A DNA stretch of 64,000 bases from Bremerella cremea (GTDB lineage: Bacteria; Planctomycetota; Planctomycetia; Pirellulales; Pirellulaceae): the NCBI RefSeq assembly GCF_003335505.1, contig NZ_QPEX01000019.1:174928-238927 (forward strand), given 5' to 3'. Below, piece after piece: positions 17,967-27,387 of the stretch (the first letter of the stretch is position 1; every line of letters starts with the position of its first letter). The notes under the pieces are model-generated. The model was not told the DNA's origin, searched no databases, and saw only the letters and a program-made list of their open reading frames with translations. The translations under genes and the position numbers were made by a program.

Positions 17967-19310
17967 TTAGGAAGTCTCGTCAAACAGCTTGACGACCGAG
18001 TCCAAGGATGCTTCGTCGACGAGAACGACAACCGTATCACCCGGCGTCAAGCGATCATCCGCCGAAGCCACACGTACGTAGTCCGAACTCATAATAGCCG
18101 CGATAAGGCAATGGGGCGGAAGCTTCAAATTTGCGATCACATGCTGAGTGGCTTTTACCCCAGGCATGACTTCAAATTCCACAATCGCGATCCCACCCCC
18201 AGGTAAATTCTTCTTGGAAATGATCGGGCCACTATTAAGCAGCCCCAGCACTTGCCGAGCCACCACGTTGCGAGGACTCACGGCCAAATTGATTCCCAAC
18301 TTCTCGACAACGTTTGCGTAGTCGGGACGCTGCACAATTGCCATACACTCGGGAGCGCCAATCTCGCGGGCTTCAACGCACGACATGATGTTGTTCTCGT
18401 CGTCCCCCGTACAAGCCACAAACACGTCGCTCCGGCCAACCCGTTCTTCTTCCAAGATCGCTTTACGAGTCGCATCTGCATGCACCACCGTCGTGTGCTC
18501 TAACAACCGGGACAGAAATTCGCAACGCTCCATGTTCTCTTCCATGAGCGTCACATGATATCGCTGACCTTCCAGCATGCGCGCAAGCGCTAAGCCGGTT
18601 TCTCCGCCACCGGCGATCACCACGGAACGGACTGGCGTCGCTTTGACTTCAAACTTCGCTTTGACGTTGTCGATTTCCTCGCGGGTACCGATCAAAGTGA
18701 TGTGATCTCCCAACAGAATCGAATCTCCCGCGCCAGCGATCCAGGTTTTTCCTTCCCGCTGAATCGTGCCGACCCGCACTCCTTTCGGTAGCCCGACCTC
18801 TTTCAACGGTTTGCCGATTGCTGGCGCAGGATCGTCACAGATAATCTCTTGTACCTCTAATTCGCCGCGAGCAAAATTCTCGAGCACGGCACTCCCTGGC
18901 GAACGAATCGCACGTACGAACTCAACTGCCGAGAGGTGTTCGAGACTTAAGAAACGGTCGATCCGAAAGTGTCGCTGATAGTCGAACGTGCTCAAATCGC
19001 GGAAGACCCGGCCATAAACGCGTGCCACGCTACGTCGGGCTCCCATCGCCTTGGCCATGCTGGCAGCGACAATATTGACTTCATCATCACCCGTTAGGGC
19101 CAAACAAAGATCGCACCCAATAATACCCGCTTGAAACAAGATCGCCGACTCGGAAGCAGAACCGTGAATGGCACGCACATCAAGTTCGGCATTGATCGCT
19201 CGCACGTGGTCCGAATTGTTTTCGACAACCGTGACGCTGTGATTGTTGCGGCACAACAGGTCGGCAATCCACGTTCCAACGGTCCCAGCTCCTAGAATGA
19301 CAATTCGCAT
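17967..19310 (-). CDS. trkA: Trk potassium uptake system, NAD-binding subunit TrkA
   Basis: A 447-residue cytoplasmic regulator of TrkH, made of two RCK units, each an NAD-binding Rossmann domain plus an RCK-C domain. The first Rossmann motif is VILGAGTVGTWIADLL (residues 4-19); the second is VVIAGGGETGLALARML (about 230). The acidic residue after beta-2 (VVENNSDH) fits NAD binding. The gene follows the ferredoxin gene by 12 nt and precedes trkH by 22 nt, so the three probably form one operon. Confidence 0.95.
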   Translation of the reverse strand: MRIVILGAGTVGTWIADLLCRNNHSVTVVENNSDHVRAINAELDVRAIHGSASESAILFQAGIIGCDLCLALTGDDEVNIVAASMAKAMGARRSVARVYGRVFRDLSTFDYQRHFRIDRFLSLEHLSAVEFVRAIRSPGSAVLENFARGELEVQEIICDDPAPAIGKPLKEVGLPKGVRVGTIQREGKTWIAGAGDSILLGDHITLIGTREEIDNVKAKFEVKATPVRSVVIAGGGETGLALARMLEGQRYHVTLMEENMERCEFLSRLLEHTTVVHADATRKAILEEERVGRSDVFVACTGDDENNIMSCVEAREIGAPECMAIVQRPDYANVVEKLGINLAVSPRNVVARQVLGLLNSGPIISKKNLPGGGIAIVEFEVMPGVKATQHVIANLKLPPHCLIAAIMSSDYVRVASADDRLTPGDTVVVLVDEASLDSVVKLFDETS

Positions 19311-19322
19311 GAAGGTGAGCCT

Positions 19323-19712
19323 TTAGTTTTCCTGCTTTGATTCCGCCGCAGCTGAACCTGCTTTTTTCGCCTTGCCGCATCTCAGTCGTTCGTCGGGAAT
19401 CCGTAAGTCTTCTAAGATATTTCCTGCCAAGATAGTTTCGTGGATGATTCGCTCTGCATCTTCCACGCCCACGCCGCCATACCAAATCGCTTGCGGATAG
19501 ATCACAACAACTTGGCCATCATCGCATTGATCGAGACAGCCAGAGTCGTTAGCTCTCACTTGAGCTTTGAGCCCCAGACGCTTGATTTCTTTTTTCAAGG
19601 CTGCCCGTAGCTTGCCCGAATCATGCGTCTTGCCCTTGCCATAGCGTTTCGATGGCTTGCATTTGCCGCAGACGAATAGGTGATGCGTAAACTTTGACAT
19701 GCTATTAGTCAT
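19323..19712 (-). CDS. thioredoxin-like (2Fe-2S) ferredoxin-type protein
   Basis: A 129-residue protein of the thioredoxin-fold [2Fe-2S] ferredoxin family (like the Aquifex ferredoxin). FTHHLFVCGKCKPSKR, a helix, SGCLDQCDDGQVVVIYPQAIWYGGV and a terminal helix follow the family order. Cysteines are at 15, 18, 59 and 63 (plus 112); the second pair matches the family's CxxxC, but the first pair is CxxC, whereas the usual spacing is about 12. Cluster binding is thus plausible but altered. Possible starts: ATG 19712 (chosen), ATG 19700, TTG 19754. It sits 12 nt upstream of trkA, suggesting a redox link to K+ uptake (inference). Confidence 0.78.
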   Translation of the reverse strand: MTNSMSKFTHHLFVCGKCKPSKRYGKGKTHDSGKLRAALKKEIKRLGLKAQVRANDSGCLDQCDDGQVVVIYPQAIWYGGVGVEDAERIIHETILAGNILEDLRIPDERLRCGKAKKAGSAAAESKQEN

Positions 19713-19810
19713 CGCTCCGACACGTAATTTCCGGTCAGAGAATCCAAGGGACAAACAGAAAGCCTACCATCGTACGATTTCAGGCCGCGGATACTAGCCC
19801 ATTCCAGCTT

Positions 19811-19837
19811 TGCCTACCCGCCACCGGAGGGTAGGCA
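19811..19837. terminator. hairpin downstream of the coiled-coil gene
   Basis: Inverted repeat TGCCTACCC (19811-19819) and GGGTAGGCA (19829-19837) with a 9-nt loop, directly 3' of the minus-strand coiled-coil gene. There is no T-run, so it may be only an RNA 3'-end stabiliser. Confidence 0.4.
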
Positions 19838-19849
19838 CATCAAATGACG

Positions 19850-22684
19850 CTAAGAATCACCCTCTTTAAGCCCTAAACGGGAAAGCCAATTTCCCTTAGC
19901 TGATTTTTCGTGTCCCGTTTTAGCAGGATTGGCCTTTAAGAGCCGAGCCTTTTCTGTTTCGAGCTGGGCGACCTTCTCTTCCAATTCCGCTCGATCTCGG
20001 GCGATCTTGGCTCGTTCAACCGAAATGTCGACTTCTGCCTTCCGCAGCTTCTCTTTCCATTGTCCCTGAAGTGTCTTCAGGTTCTCTCGTTCCTGAGCAA
20101 TCAGTTCGTCTTGGTCAAGCAGTTGCGCGATCGCGTGGGCTCCATGGGCGACTCCACCCTCGGAAGTATTGGTCTCCAATTGCTCCAATTTTTCTCGCAG
20201 CTCTTCAATCTCGCGTTCTTTTGCCGAGACTGCTTGCTGACCGTTCTCAATTGCTTCCTGAATTGACAGCTTCTCAGCGGCTTCGTCTGGATCTTCGTCA
20301 CTATACTCCGCTTCCAATTGAGCAAGCATTCGTCGCTTGGTCGCTTCCCAATCGCTGCCGGTATCATCCGAGACCGTATTGCTAGACTTGCGGGCCTTCT
20401 CAAGATCCTTGGCGAGTTTCGCGTTTTCCTTTTTCAGTTCCTTTAGATCATCAAGCGTAAGCCGCAAACGTCCTTCCAACGATTGAACCCGCTCGTCGTC
20501 AGGTATGCCACCACTTTCAATCTGCTCTTTCAATTCGGCGATCTTTTCTAGCAGAGAGTCTCGCTCTTGTCGCAGTTGAGCGAATGCTTCACTATCCGCT
20601 TCACCTCCACCACCTTCTTTGAGCGAATCATTCTCGGCTCGCAGCTGAGTTGTTTCTTCCTGTAGGGTCTCGACATGTCGCCGCAGGTTGCTAACTTGCT
20701 CGCGACTTTGCTCGTGGTCGCCACGGGCCTGAGAAAGAGCCACCTGAGAAGCAGCCAACTGGCTTTCCAACTCGCCTTGTGCTTCTTCGATTTGTTTCTT
20801 GAGCGACTCATTCTCAAATCGCAGCTTATCTTGCGAATCGTTTAGATCTCCCTGCTCTGCTTCGCGTTTATTTAGCCGGAGAACCAAGTCATCTCGTTCT
20901 TGCTTGAGTTGCTCTAGCTCTTGCTCAAACTGAGAAATCGCGTCGTAAGCCTGAGCCGCATCTCCGAGATGTTGTCGCGCGTCGTCCCTTTGCTTTTCGG
21001 CATCTTCCAACTGCGAGCGAAGCTGCGTTAGCTCTTCCTCTTTCAAAGCTAAAGCTTGCTGATGCTCGCCAGCCAGAGCGTCTAATTCCGACCGATCCAC
21101 TCGCTCGGCCAGGACCTGTTCAAGCTCTTGCTTGAGACGTCCGACCTCCTCGCACGAACCTTTGGCTTCCGCCAATTGCTCGTGTAGATGATGAAGTTCC
21201 GCCGCCTGTTTTGCCTGAGCGGCTTGATGCTCGGCCGCTTGCACTTCCAACTGTGATTTGTCGACGGTACTCGCTTTGAGCTGTTCAAGCTCTTGCTGTA
21301 ACCGCCCAACGGCTTCGTTTCCTTTTTGAGCCTCTTCCAATTGCGTACGGAGCTGTGCCAACTCTTGCTCTTTGGCAGCAACATTGTTTTGATGCTCGGC
21401 TGCCTGAGATTCGAACAGGGCTTTATCAACCGTGCTGGCCCTAAGCTGTTCCAATTCCTGCTGCAAGGAATCGACTGCCGCACTAGCCTGTTGCGCTGCA
21501 GCAAGTTCGTGCTGTATTTGCTCTCGGTTTTGCTCAACTGCTTCGAGCTTACCCTGTAGCTGGGCGAGTTCCTCTTGCTTGGCAGACAACGCCTGCTGAT
21601 GATCGGCAGATTCCGCCGCGAGTTGCGACTTGAACTGGTCAATCTCACTCGCCAGACGCTGCTTTTCCGCATCCATCTCTTGGCAAGCGGACTGGCTGCT
21701 CTGAAGCTGCGACTGCAATTCGGCAATCTGTTGTTCTGCTTCCGAACCACTATGCGAAAGCCTCGCATTGACTTCGTCCCGCTGCTGCTCGGCGAGCTGT
21801 AATTTGCTGTCAAGATCGTCAGAACGCAATTTCTGCGATTGCAGATCCCCTTCGAGATCGGCGTTTTGCGTGCGTAAATGCGTTAGCTCTTGCTCGAAGT
21901 TCTGCTTCTCTTCAAGCAATGCGTTAACTTGATTCTGAAGCTCCGGCAACTGGCCTTGGACCTGGTCAGCGCATGCTTGAAGTTCGCTAGTACGAGCCTG
22001 CTCGTTCGCTAACGCCTGCTCCAACTCGGCAACCTGTGCTGCGCGTTCCTCGGCCGCTTGGCGCGCCAAGTCGAGCACGGAATTCGCTTCCTCTCGTTGC
22101 CCGGTTACCTGATGGAGTTGTGATTCGAGATCGACGATGCGTGCGTTCAGCTGATTTTGCAGTTCTTCGGCGGCCTGGCCGTTTTGCTGCGCTGCCTGAA
22201 GATTATTAAGGGCTTCACGATGCTTGGCTTGCTGATCTAGGATCTCCTGCTGCAAATTGGCTTGGGCATCGTTGGCCGCTTTTAATTCAGACTGCAACCG
22301 ATCGCGTGTCGCAACGAGCTCATTACGCTCAGCCTCCCACTGCGCCTGCTTTCCTTTTTCATCCTCGAATCGCTTGATCTCGTCTTCGATCGTCGCTTCT
22401 CTTGCTTGTAGCGCATCGATCGTGGCTGCCAGTTCGCTAGACTGGCGATGCAGATCCTCGGAGGAAGCCTCGACTTCAGAATTGCGATGGTCAAGATCGC
22501 TTTCTTTTTCAATCAGCTTCTGCGTTATCTGTTGCAATTGCTGCGAGATGCGGCGTTCAATTTCGCTGACGCCTTGACGATGACGCTCCAAAAATTCGCG
22601 CGTACGTTCCCGCTGCAGAGTCGCTTTACTCGCAATCTCTTCCAGGTTAGCGATGTCGGGAGACTGGGGATTTACGCCGTCCAT
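19850..22684 (-). CDS. long coiled-coil protein with 55-residue repeats
   Basis: A 944-residue protein that is almost wholly predicted coiled coil: Glu, Gln, Leu, Ala and Arg/Lys dominate from residue 15 to about 920 with a steady hydrophobic periodicity, and there is no signal peptide or membrane segment. Three copies of a 55-residue unit begin at residues 407, 462 and 517 with L(Q/K)QELEQ, followed by VDK/VDR near unit position 13 and a conserved GEHQ/AEHQ. A partial earlier copy precedes them. The C-terminus is short and basic (NWLSRLGLKEGDS). I do not recognise a family; SMC- or myosin-like search hits would reflect composition only. A cytoskeletal or scaffold role is possible but unproven. 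Confidence 0.85.
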   Translation of the reverse strand: MDGVNPQSPDIANLEEIASKATLQRERTREFLERHRQGVSEIERRISQQLQQITQKLIEKESDLDHRNSEVEASSEDLHRQSSELAATIDALQAREATIEDEIKRFEDEKGKQAQWEAERNELVATRDRLQSELKAANDAQANLQQEILDQQAKHREALNNLQAAQQNGQAAEELQNQLNARIVDLESQLHQVTGQREEANSVLDLARQAAEERAAQVAELEQALANEQARTSELQACADQVQGQLPELQNQVNALLEEKQNFEQELTHLRTQNADLEGDLQSQKLRSDDLDSKLQLAEQQRDEVNARLSHSGSEAEQQIAELQSQLQSSQSACQEMDAEKQRLASEIDQFKSQLAAESADHQQALSAKQEELAQLQGKLEAVEQNREQIQHELAAAQQASAAVDSLQQELEQLRASTVDKALFESQAAEHQNNVAAKEQELAQLRTQLEEAQKGNEAVGRLQQELEQLKASTVDKSQLEVQAAEHQAAQAKQAAELHHLHEQLAEAKGSCEEVGRLKQELEQVLAERVDRSELDALAGEHQQALALKEEELTQLRSQLEDAEKQRDDARQHLGDAAQAYDAISQFEQELEQLKQERDDLVLRLNKREAEQGDLNDSQDKLRFENESLKKQIEEAQGELESQLAASQVALSQARGDHEQSREQVSNLRRHVETLQEETTQLRAENDSLKEGGGGEADSEAFAQLRQERDSLLEKIAELKEQIESGGIPDDERVQSLEGRLRLTLDDLKELKKENAKLAKDLEKARKSSNTVSDDTGSDWEATKRRMLAQLEAEYSDEDPDEAAEKLSIQEAIENGQQAVSAKEREIEELREKLEQLETNTSEGGVAHGAHAIAQLLDQDELIAQERENLKTLQGQWKEKLRKAEVDISVERAKIARDRAELEEKVAQLETEKARLLKANPAKTGHEKSAKGNWLSRLGLKEGDS
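20972..21466 (-). repeat. three 165-bp coding repeats in the coiled-coil gene
   Basis: Encodes residues 407-571: three units of exactly 55 residues, aligned by LQQELEQL, LQQELEQL and LKQELEQV. Units 1 and 2 are most alike (both with ASTVDK and QAAEHQ). 55 equals five 11-residue periods, which suits a continuous coiled coil. Confidence 0.85.
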
Positions 22685-22903
22685 GTCTTGGTCGTTTTCG
22701 TTAAATGAGACGTGTCCATTACTTCATGCGTTTTTCTCATGGCCAGCCGTCGCAAAGCTCCGCGACACGGAATGGCCTACTGTTCTATAGGTTAGGAGAC
22801 GTGACGGGTCAAAAACGGGTTCAAGCCACAAAGCAAGTGCAGCACGCAAGCTGCAGCAATTGTGCCGAATATTCGGAACATGCGGCTTGTAGAGGCGCAA
22901 AAA

Positions 22904-22933
22904 GAAACCCCCTCCGCTTCCGGAGGGGGTTTC
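22904..22933 (-). terminator. intrinsic terminator of tkt
   Basis: A 13-bp perfect stem (22904-22916 with 22921-22933), GC-rich at its centre, with a 4-nt loop (GAAG on the minus strand), followed on the minus strand by TTTTTGCG. It lies just downstream of the transketolase stop. Confidence 0.92.
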
Positions 22934-22960
22934 TGAGTTCAATTGAGATAAACCGTCTTA

Positions 22961-25003
22961 TTAGCTACCCATCGACTTCTTGGCAGCCTTGACGACGTGG
23001 TCGGTAGTGATGCCAAAGTAAGGGAAGAGCTCATCCGCCGGAGCACTCGCTCCAAAACTGCTCATGCCAACGAATTCTCCCTGGAAGCCTAGCAAGCGAT
23101 CCCAAGGCTGACGAATCCCCGCCTCGACCGCCACGCGTGCCGTAACTTCGCACGGCATGACTTCCTTCTGATAAGCGGCATCTTGCTCGTAGAACAGCTC
23201 CATGCAAGGCACACTGACGGCCCGAGCCTTGACCCCTTCAGCGGTCAACTTTTCGTAAGCTTCGATCACTAAAGACAGCTCGCTTCCGGTACCCATCAGC
23301 AGCACTTCCGGCGTTCCTTCGCAATCGGCGATAACATAGGCCCCCTTGGCCGACTTGCCGGCACAAGCGTACTTTTCGCGATCGAGGGTCGGCAAGTTCT
23401 GCCGTGTCAGCACCATCACCGAGGGGCGATCGTTCAACTCAACGGCAGCTTTGTAGCAAGCCCCCACTTCGTTCGAATCGCCTGGACGGAAGACCGCCAC
23501 GTTCGGAATCGCCCGAATCGCTGCCAGATGCTCTACCGGTTGATGGGTTGGGCCGTCTTCTCCCACACCAATCGAGTCGTGCGTGAAGATGTACAGCAAA
23601 GGAGCTTTCATGATCGCCGACAAACGGAGCGAAGGACGCAGGTAGTCGCTAAACACGAAGAACGTCGAAACATAAGGACGCAGTCCGCAAAGTGTCATTC
23701 CGTTGCCGATAGCAGCCATCGCATGTTCGCGAATTCCAAAGTGGAAGTTGCGACCACAATAAGTACCGGGCTCGAAATCGCCGGCCCCTTCGAAGGTCAA
23801 ACCGGTTTTGGTCGAGGGCTCTAAGTCAGCAGAGCCACCCAACATGCCTGGCAATTTGGCCGCAATCGCGTTGAGGACCTTACCACCGGAAACCCGTGTT
23901 GCGATTCCCTTGGCATCGGCAGGGAAGCTAGGAATGTCTGCGTCCCAACCTTCCGGCAGTTCGCCAGACATGATTGCGGACCAGGTAGCAGCAGCTTCCG
24001 CATTTTCTTTGCTGTACTTGGCGAAATCGGCGTCCCACTTTGCCTTGGCTTTGGCACCACGGGCACCGAGGTTCTCATTGAAGTTCTCGTAAACCTCAGC
24101 CGGCACCTCAAACTTGCCATACGTCCAGCCGTATGCCTTCTTAGTGGCAGCGATTTCATCTTCACCCAGTGGGGCACCGTGAGCGCCATGGGTGTTCGCC
24201 TTGGTCGGGGCGCCCCAAGCGATGATGCTCTTCACGACAATCAGCGTCGGTTTGTCAGTGGTATTCTTGAACTCGGTAAATGCCGCATCCAAGGCATCGA
24301 TATCGTTGGCGTCGGCGACTTCAACAACATGCCAACCCAATGCCCGGAACTTGGCAGGTATGTCTTCCGTGAATGCCAGCTCGGTATTTCCTTCGATCGT
24401 GATCTTGTTGTCGTCGTAAATCCAGCACAGGTTCGAGAGCTTCAAGTGGCCGGCGATCGACGCGGCTTCGGTCGAGATGCCTTCCATCAAGTCGCCGTCG
24501 CTACACAAAGCGTAGACGTTATAGCCAAACAAATCGCAGCCTGGCTTGTCGAAACGAGCTGCTTGCCATTGCCCAGCAATTGCCATCCCGACACTGTTGG
24601 CCACACCCTGGCCCAAGGGGCCGGTGGTGGTTTCGATACCGGCAGCTTCATGAACTTCTGGGTGACCTGCACAAGGGCTATGCAGCTGGCGGAAGTTACG
24701 AATGTTGTCGATTGTGATCGATGGCTCACTCGAACCATCTGCCTTTTTCACACCAGCAACATGCAACGTACTGTAAAGCAGCATCGAAGCATGACCACAC
24801 GACAAAACAAAGCGATCTCGCGAATGCCAATGGGGATTGGCGGGATCGTATTTGAGGTGCTTGTTCCAGAGCGTGTAAACGATGGGAGCCAACGCCATTG
24901 GTGTTCCAGGGTGACCACTGTTGGCCTGCTGGACCGCATCCATGGACAGCGTGCGGATGGCGTTGATTGAAAGTTGCTCAATACTGGTTGTGGAAATAGA
25001 CAT
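22961..25003 (-). CDS. tkt: transketolase
   Basis: Thiamine diphosphate enzyme of the pentose phosphate pathway, moving two-carbon units between sugar phosphates. From the ATG at 25003 it has 680 residues, the usual length. Seen: SGHPGTPMALAP, the TPP motif GDGDLMEGISTEAASIAGH...DDNKITIEG, the middle pyrimidine domain with FGIREHAMAAIGNG and HDSIGVGEDGPTHQPVEHLA, and the C-terminal domain. A GTG at 25021 would add six residues; neither start has a clear ribosome site. It stands alone, with its own terminator. Confidence 0.96.
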   Translation of the reverse strand: MSISTTSIEQLSINAIRTLSMDAVQQANSGHPGTPMALAPIVYTLWNKHLKYDPANPHWHSRDRFVLSCGHASMLLYSTLHVAGVKKADGSSEPSITIDNIRNFRQLHSPCAGHPEVHEAAGIETTTGPLGQGVANSVGMAIAGQWQAARFDKPGCDLFGYNVYALCSDGDLMEGISTEAASIAGHLKLSNLCWIYDDNKITIEGNTELAFTEDIPAKFRALGWHVVEVADANDIDALDAAFTEFKNTTDKPTLIVVKSIIAWGAPTKANTHGAHGAPLGEDEIAATKKAYGWTYGKFEVPAEVYENFNENLGARGAKAKAKWDADFAKYSKENAEAAATWSAIMSGELPEGWDADIPSFPADAKGIATRVSGGKVLNAIAAKLPGMLGGSADLEPSTKTGLTFEGAGDFEPGTYCGRNFHFGIREHAMAAIGNGMTLCGLRPYVSTFFVFSDYLRPSLRLSAIMKAPLLYIFTHDSIGVGEDGPTHQPVEHLAAIRAIPNVAVFRPGDSNEVGACYKAAVELNDRPSVMVLTRQNLPTLDREKYACAGKSAKGAYVIADCEGTPEVLLMGTGSELSLVIEAYEKLTAEGVKARAVSVPCMELFYEQDAAYQKEVMPCEVTARVAVEAGIRQPWDRLLGFQGEFVGMSSFGASAPADELFPYFGITTDHVVKAAKKSMGS

Positions 25004-25338
25004 ATTTCGTTCGGAACTCACTAGCCAACGTAGTAAATCAGGCCGTGCTAAGCCTCAAACTGAAGGCCAGGACCCGATTCAGGAAAGCGATTCGCCCTAG
25101 CGAATCAGTCGTGATATAGACACATTAAGTCAAGCATTTTAAGTCCAAAAGAAGGAAGAAGTCAACGCAACTGCCAAGCCACCTAAGACTTATACTGCCC
25201 ATCTAGGCCGCTATTCTCTTGCGGGAAATTCGGTTTCAATGAAGTTTGCACAATGCAACCACCCCCTGAAAGGCAAGAGACCACACTAAGTAGGCCTTTA
25301 CGACGCACAAAACGCCCCATTCCTGAATTGATTGTTCT
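25004..25338. other. intergenic region between divergent tkt and slyX
   Basis: No gene seen. It should carry the promoters of both divergent genes. A short hairpin (GATTCG 25089-25094, CGAATC 25101-25106) is the only structure noticed. Confidence 0.4.
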
Positions 25339-25560
25339 ATGACCGAAAATAGCGATGTCAAAAGAATTACAACGCTTGAAGAAAAATACGCCCACCTCGA
25401 GCGGATTGTTGCCGACCTGAACGAAGTGGTGATCGACCAGCAGAAGCGGATTGTAAAATTAGAAACGCTTCTACATCGTACCGACGAACGGATCGATCAA
25501 ATACACGCAGCCTTGGATCAGCCACGCTCAGCTAACGAAGAACGCCCGCCACACTATTAA
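25339..25560 (+). CDS. slyX: SlyX family protein
   Basis: A 73-residue all-helical protein with a heptad-like pattern (ITTLEEKYAHLERIVADLNEVVIDQQKRI) and the family's characteristic C-terminal PPHY. SlyX proteins are small coiled-coil proteins of unknown function. ATG start without a clear Shine-Dalgarno site. It is convergent with the dockerin-like gene, 34 nt apart. Confidence 0.88.
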   Translation: MTENSDVKRITTLEEKYAHLERIVADLNEVVIDQQKRIVKLETLLHRTDERIDQIHAALDQPRSANEERPPHY

Positions 25561-25594
25561 TCGTCAGCAAGCAGGCAGCAGAGAATAGGCCCAA

Positions 25595-26908
25595 TCAATC
25601 GGCAGAATCCAGCGCTTCTTCTAACATATCCTGAACCGCACTCATCACTTCCGAAACGTAGGCTGTGATATAGCCGGAGAAATCATTGAATTCTTGAAGC
25701 GAATCAATCAAATCTCCATCAAAAACTAACTCGATTTCCGTTTCGTAGATCTGCTCATCTTCCAGCACAATCGAGAGCACGACTTCGGTTTCTTCAGCAT
25801 CAACTCCTTCACTTATCGAGGCACTCCCCGTTAAGCGATTGATCTGAACGGCAGTCTGCCAGTTAACCCCAGCGTAGACAACCTGAAACACGTCCATGGT
25901 ACCTGGCAAGATAACGCCAGCTTGAAACTGATCTAGCAAGAAGACCGGGGGCAGGGGAGCCTGATCACCCCCACTGTTTCCTGTATCGCCATTAGTCCCG
26001 TCTCCCCCATCGCCGACTCCTCCACCTCCATTGCCGTTATCTTGCGGCAATTGCCAAGCATCGGGGTAGTTCTCAGGAAACACCACGTGCTCGTTGGCGT
26101 AATTCTTACCGAAGTTCTGTACAAAGAACGAAAAGTCGCTCAGACCGACACCTTTCGCCTTATCAAAGTCGGCAAACCATGACACACCTTCGTCTGGCGT
26201 GCCACCTTGCTGGCCAAATGCAATCACAAAATCAGCAAAGTCTGCCAGGCCGATACGCTGATCATCATCTAAGTCGTAGATAACCGGGAAAAGTTCCATC
26301 TTGGGCATCGCCGTATGCCCCACCGCCACACTGGAATCAGCGTTTAACGCGGCTAGATGGTCGGTATTTAACTCCAAGGAATAAGGGCCAACGCTCCCCG
26401 TTTCCCAATCGAGCCGTACGTTGTCGCCGTTCTCTGGTACTGCCTGGAAGTAAATCCGCGCGAACAACACCCGATCGTCCGAGCCCAACGATACCCCAGC
26501 CGTTGTTCCATGAATTTGATTGATGACTCCGGTGGCGTCATCGATCATGTAAGAGCTTGTCCCTTCAAACGATTGCCCAAACTCAATCGTTGCCGCCGAA
26601 GTTAAGTCGCTACGGTAACTGAGATCAAGCGTTAGATCTTGAATATCAACCGGAGCGTCCCCCTCTCCATGCACCCATATCTCGACCGCGAAACGATCCC
26701 ATTCATGAGTGCGTTCCATGCTCTGAGGAAGCGACGCCTTGCGATCACGGCTGATATCATCAGGAACGGTCGCATCCGAAACGACGGCAAAATCAACCAT
26801 AACCATCGAATCGCCGGCCAATAGGTCCCTGCGTTCCAATAGCTGTAGTGTCGCCATACGCCGAGCAAGCGGGCTGTATCTATTTAATCGAGATCTCATT
26901 CGCCTCAT
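25595..26908 (-). CDS. secreted planctomycete protein with dockerin-like EF-hand repeats
   Basis: A 437-residue exported protein. The N-terminus is basic and ends in LLERRDLLAG (residues 23-32), the LExRxLLA-type leader motif common in planctomycete surface proteins. A beta-rich region (about 35-210) resembles a cohesin-like fold (DLTLDLSYRSDL, RVLFARIYFQA). Then come two dockerin-like calcium segments, DLDDDQRIGLADFADFVIAFG and DFDKAKGVGLSDFSFFVQNFG, a Gly/Asp/Asn-rich linker (about 300-325), and an acidic C-terminal domain. It probably sits on or outside the cell surface; the ligand is unknown. Confidence 0.8.
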   Translation of the reverse strand: MRRMRSRLNRYSPLARRMATLQLLERRDLLAGDSMVMVDFAVVSDATVPDDISRDRKASLPQSMERTHEWDRFAVEIWVHGEGDAPVDIQDLTLDLSYRSDLTSAATIEFGQSFEGTSSYMIDDATGVINQIHGTTAGVSLGSDDRVLFARIYFQAVPENGDNVRLDWETGSVGPYSLELNTDHLAALNADSSVAVGHTAMPKMELFPVIYDLDDDQRIGLADFADFVIAFGQQGGTPDEGVSWFADFDKAKGVGLSDFSFFVQNFGKNYANEHVVFPENYPDAWQLPQDNGNGGGGVGDGGDGTNGDTGNSGGDQAPLPPVFLLDQFQAGVILPGTMDVFQVVYAGVNWQTAVQINRLTGSASISEGVDAEETEVVLSIVLEDEQIYETEIELVFDGDLIDSLQEFNDFSGYITAYVSEVMSAVQDMLEEALDSAD

Positions 26909-27387
26909 CTCGAAACGATCATTTCCCCCCAGGCAATCGAAACCTTGAACACTGCAAGGAAGTTGGGAGCCTAGCGGAAATGAAATAATTGGTTGGAACT
27001 GGAGGAACTGCCTGAGCGCGCAATCAGACAGTTAAAATGGACTGGATAGGAACTTCAACCACCGGAGTCGGTTTGCTGAAGTGATTTCTCTGTTCCGTCG
27101 GCCACCAAACCAATCCGCCCTTGGTCGCCTCCGCGCAGTGTTTGTTCCAACGAAGCAAACGCTGGGGGTAACTGCCAACCCACAGCACCATTTGTTATAT
27201 ACAAGGTACAACCCAAACAAAACCAATTTGATCCGGAATCGTTCAAGATTTTCGAGCAAATTACCGACATTCGGCTTGCTCGGCCGGAACTCAAGTTTCT
27301 CGCGCAATCAACAAAGCAGCTAGGAACTTACCCCCAATCACACCACGGGGATATTATCTCCCGTTAAACAGACAAGGAGCCACTACA
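26909..27387. other. non-coding region upstream of bcp
   Basis: No convincing gene: short open frames on both strands here overlap each other and have no ribosome site or recognisable protein. It should contain promoters for the divergent surface protein and bcp. AAGGAG just before 27388 is the bcp ribosome site. Confidence 0.45.

Noticed and set aside
27032..27323. Two overlapping small frames on opposite strands upstream of bcp
   Set aside because: They overlap each other, have no ribosome sites and no recognisable product.
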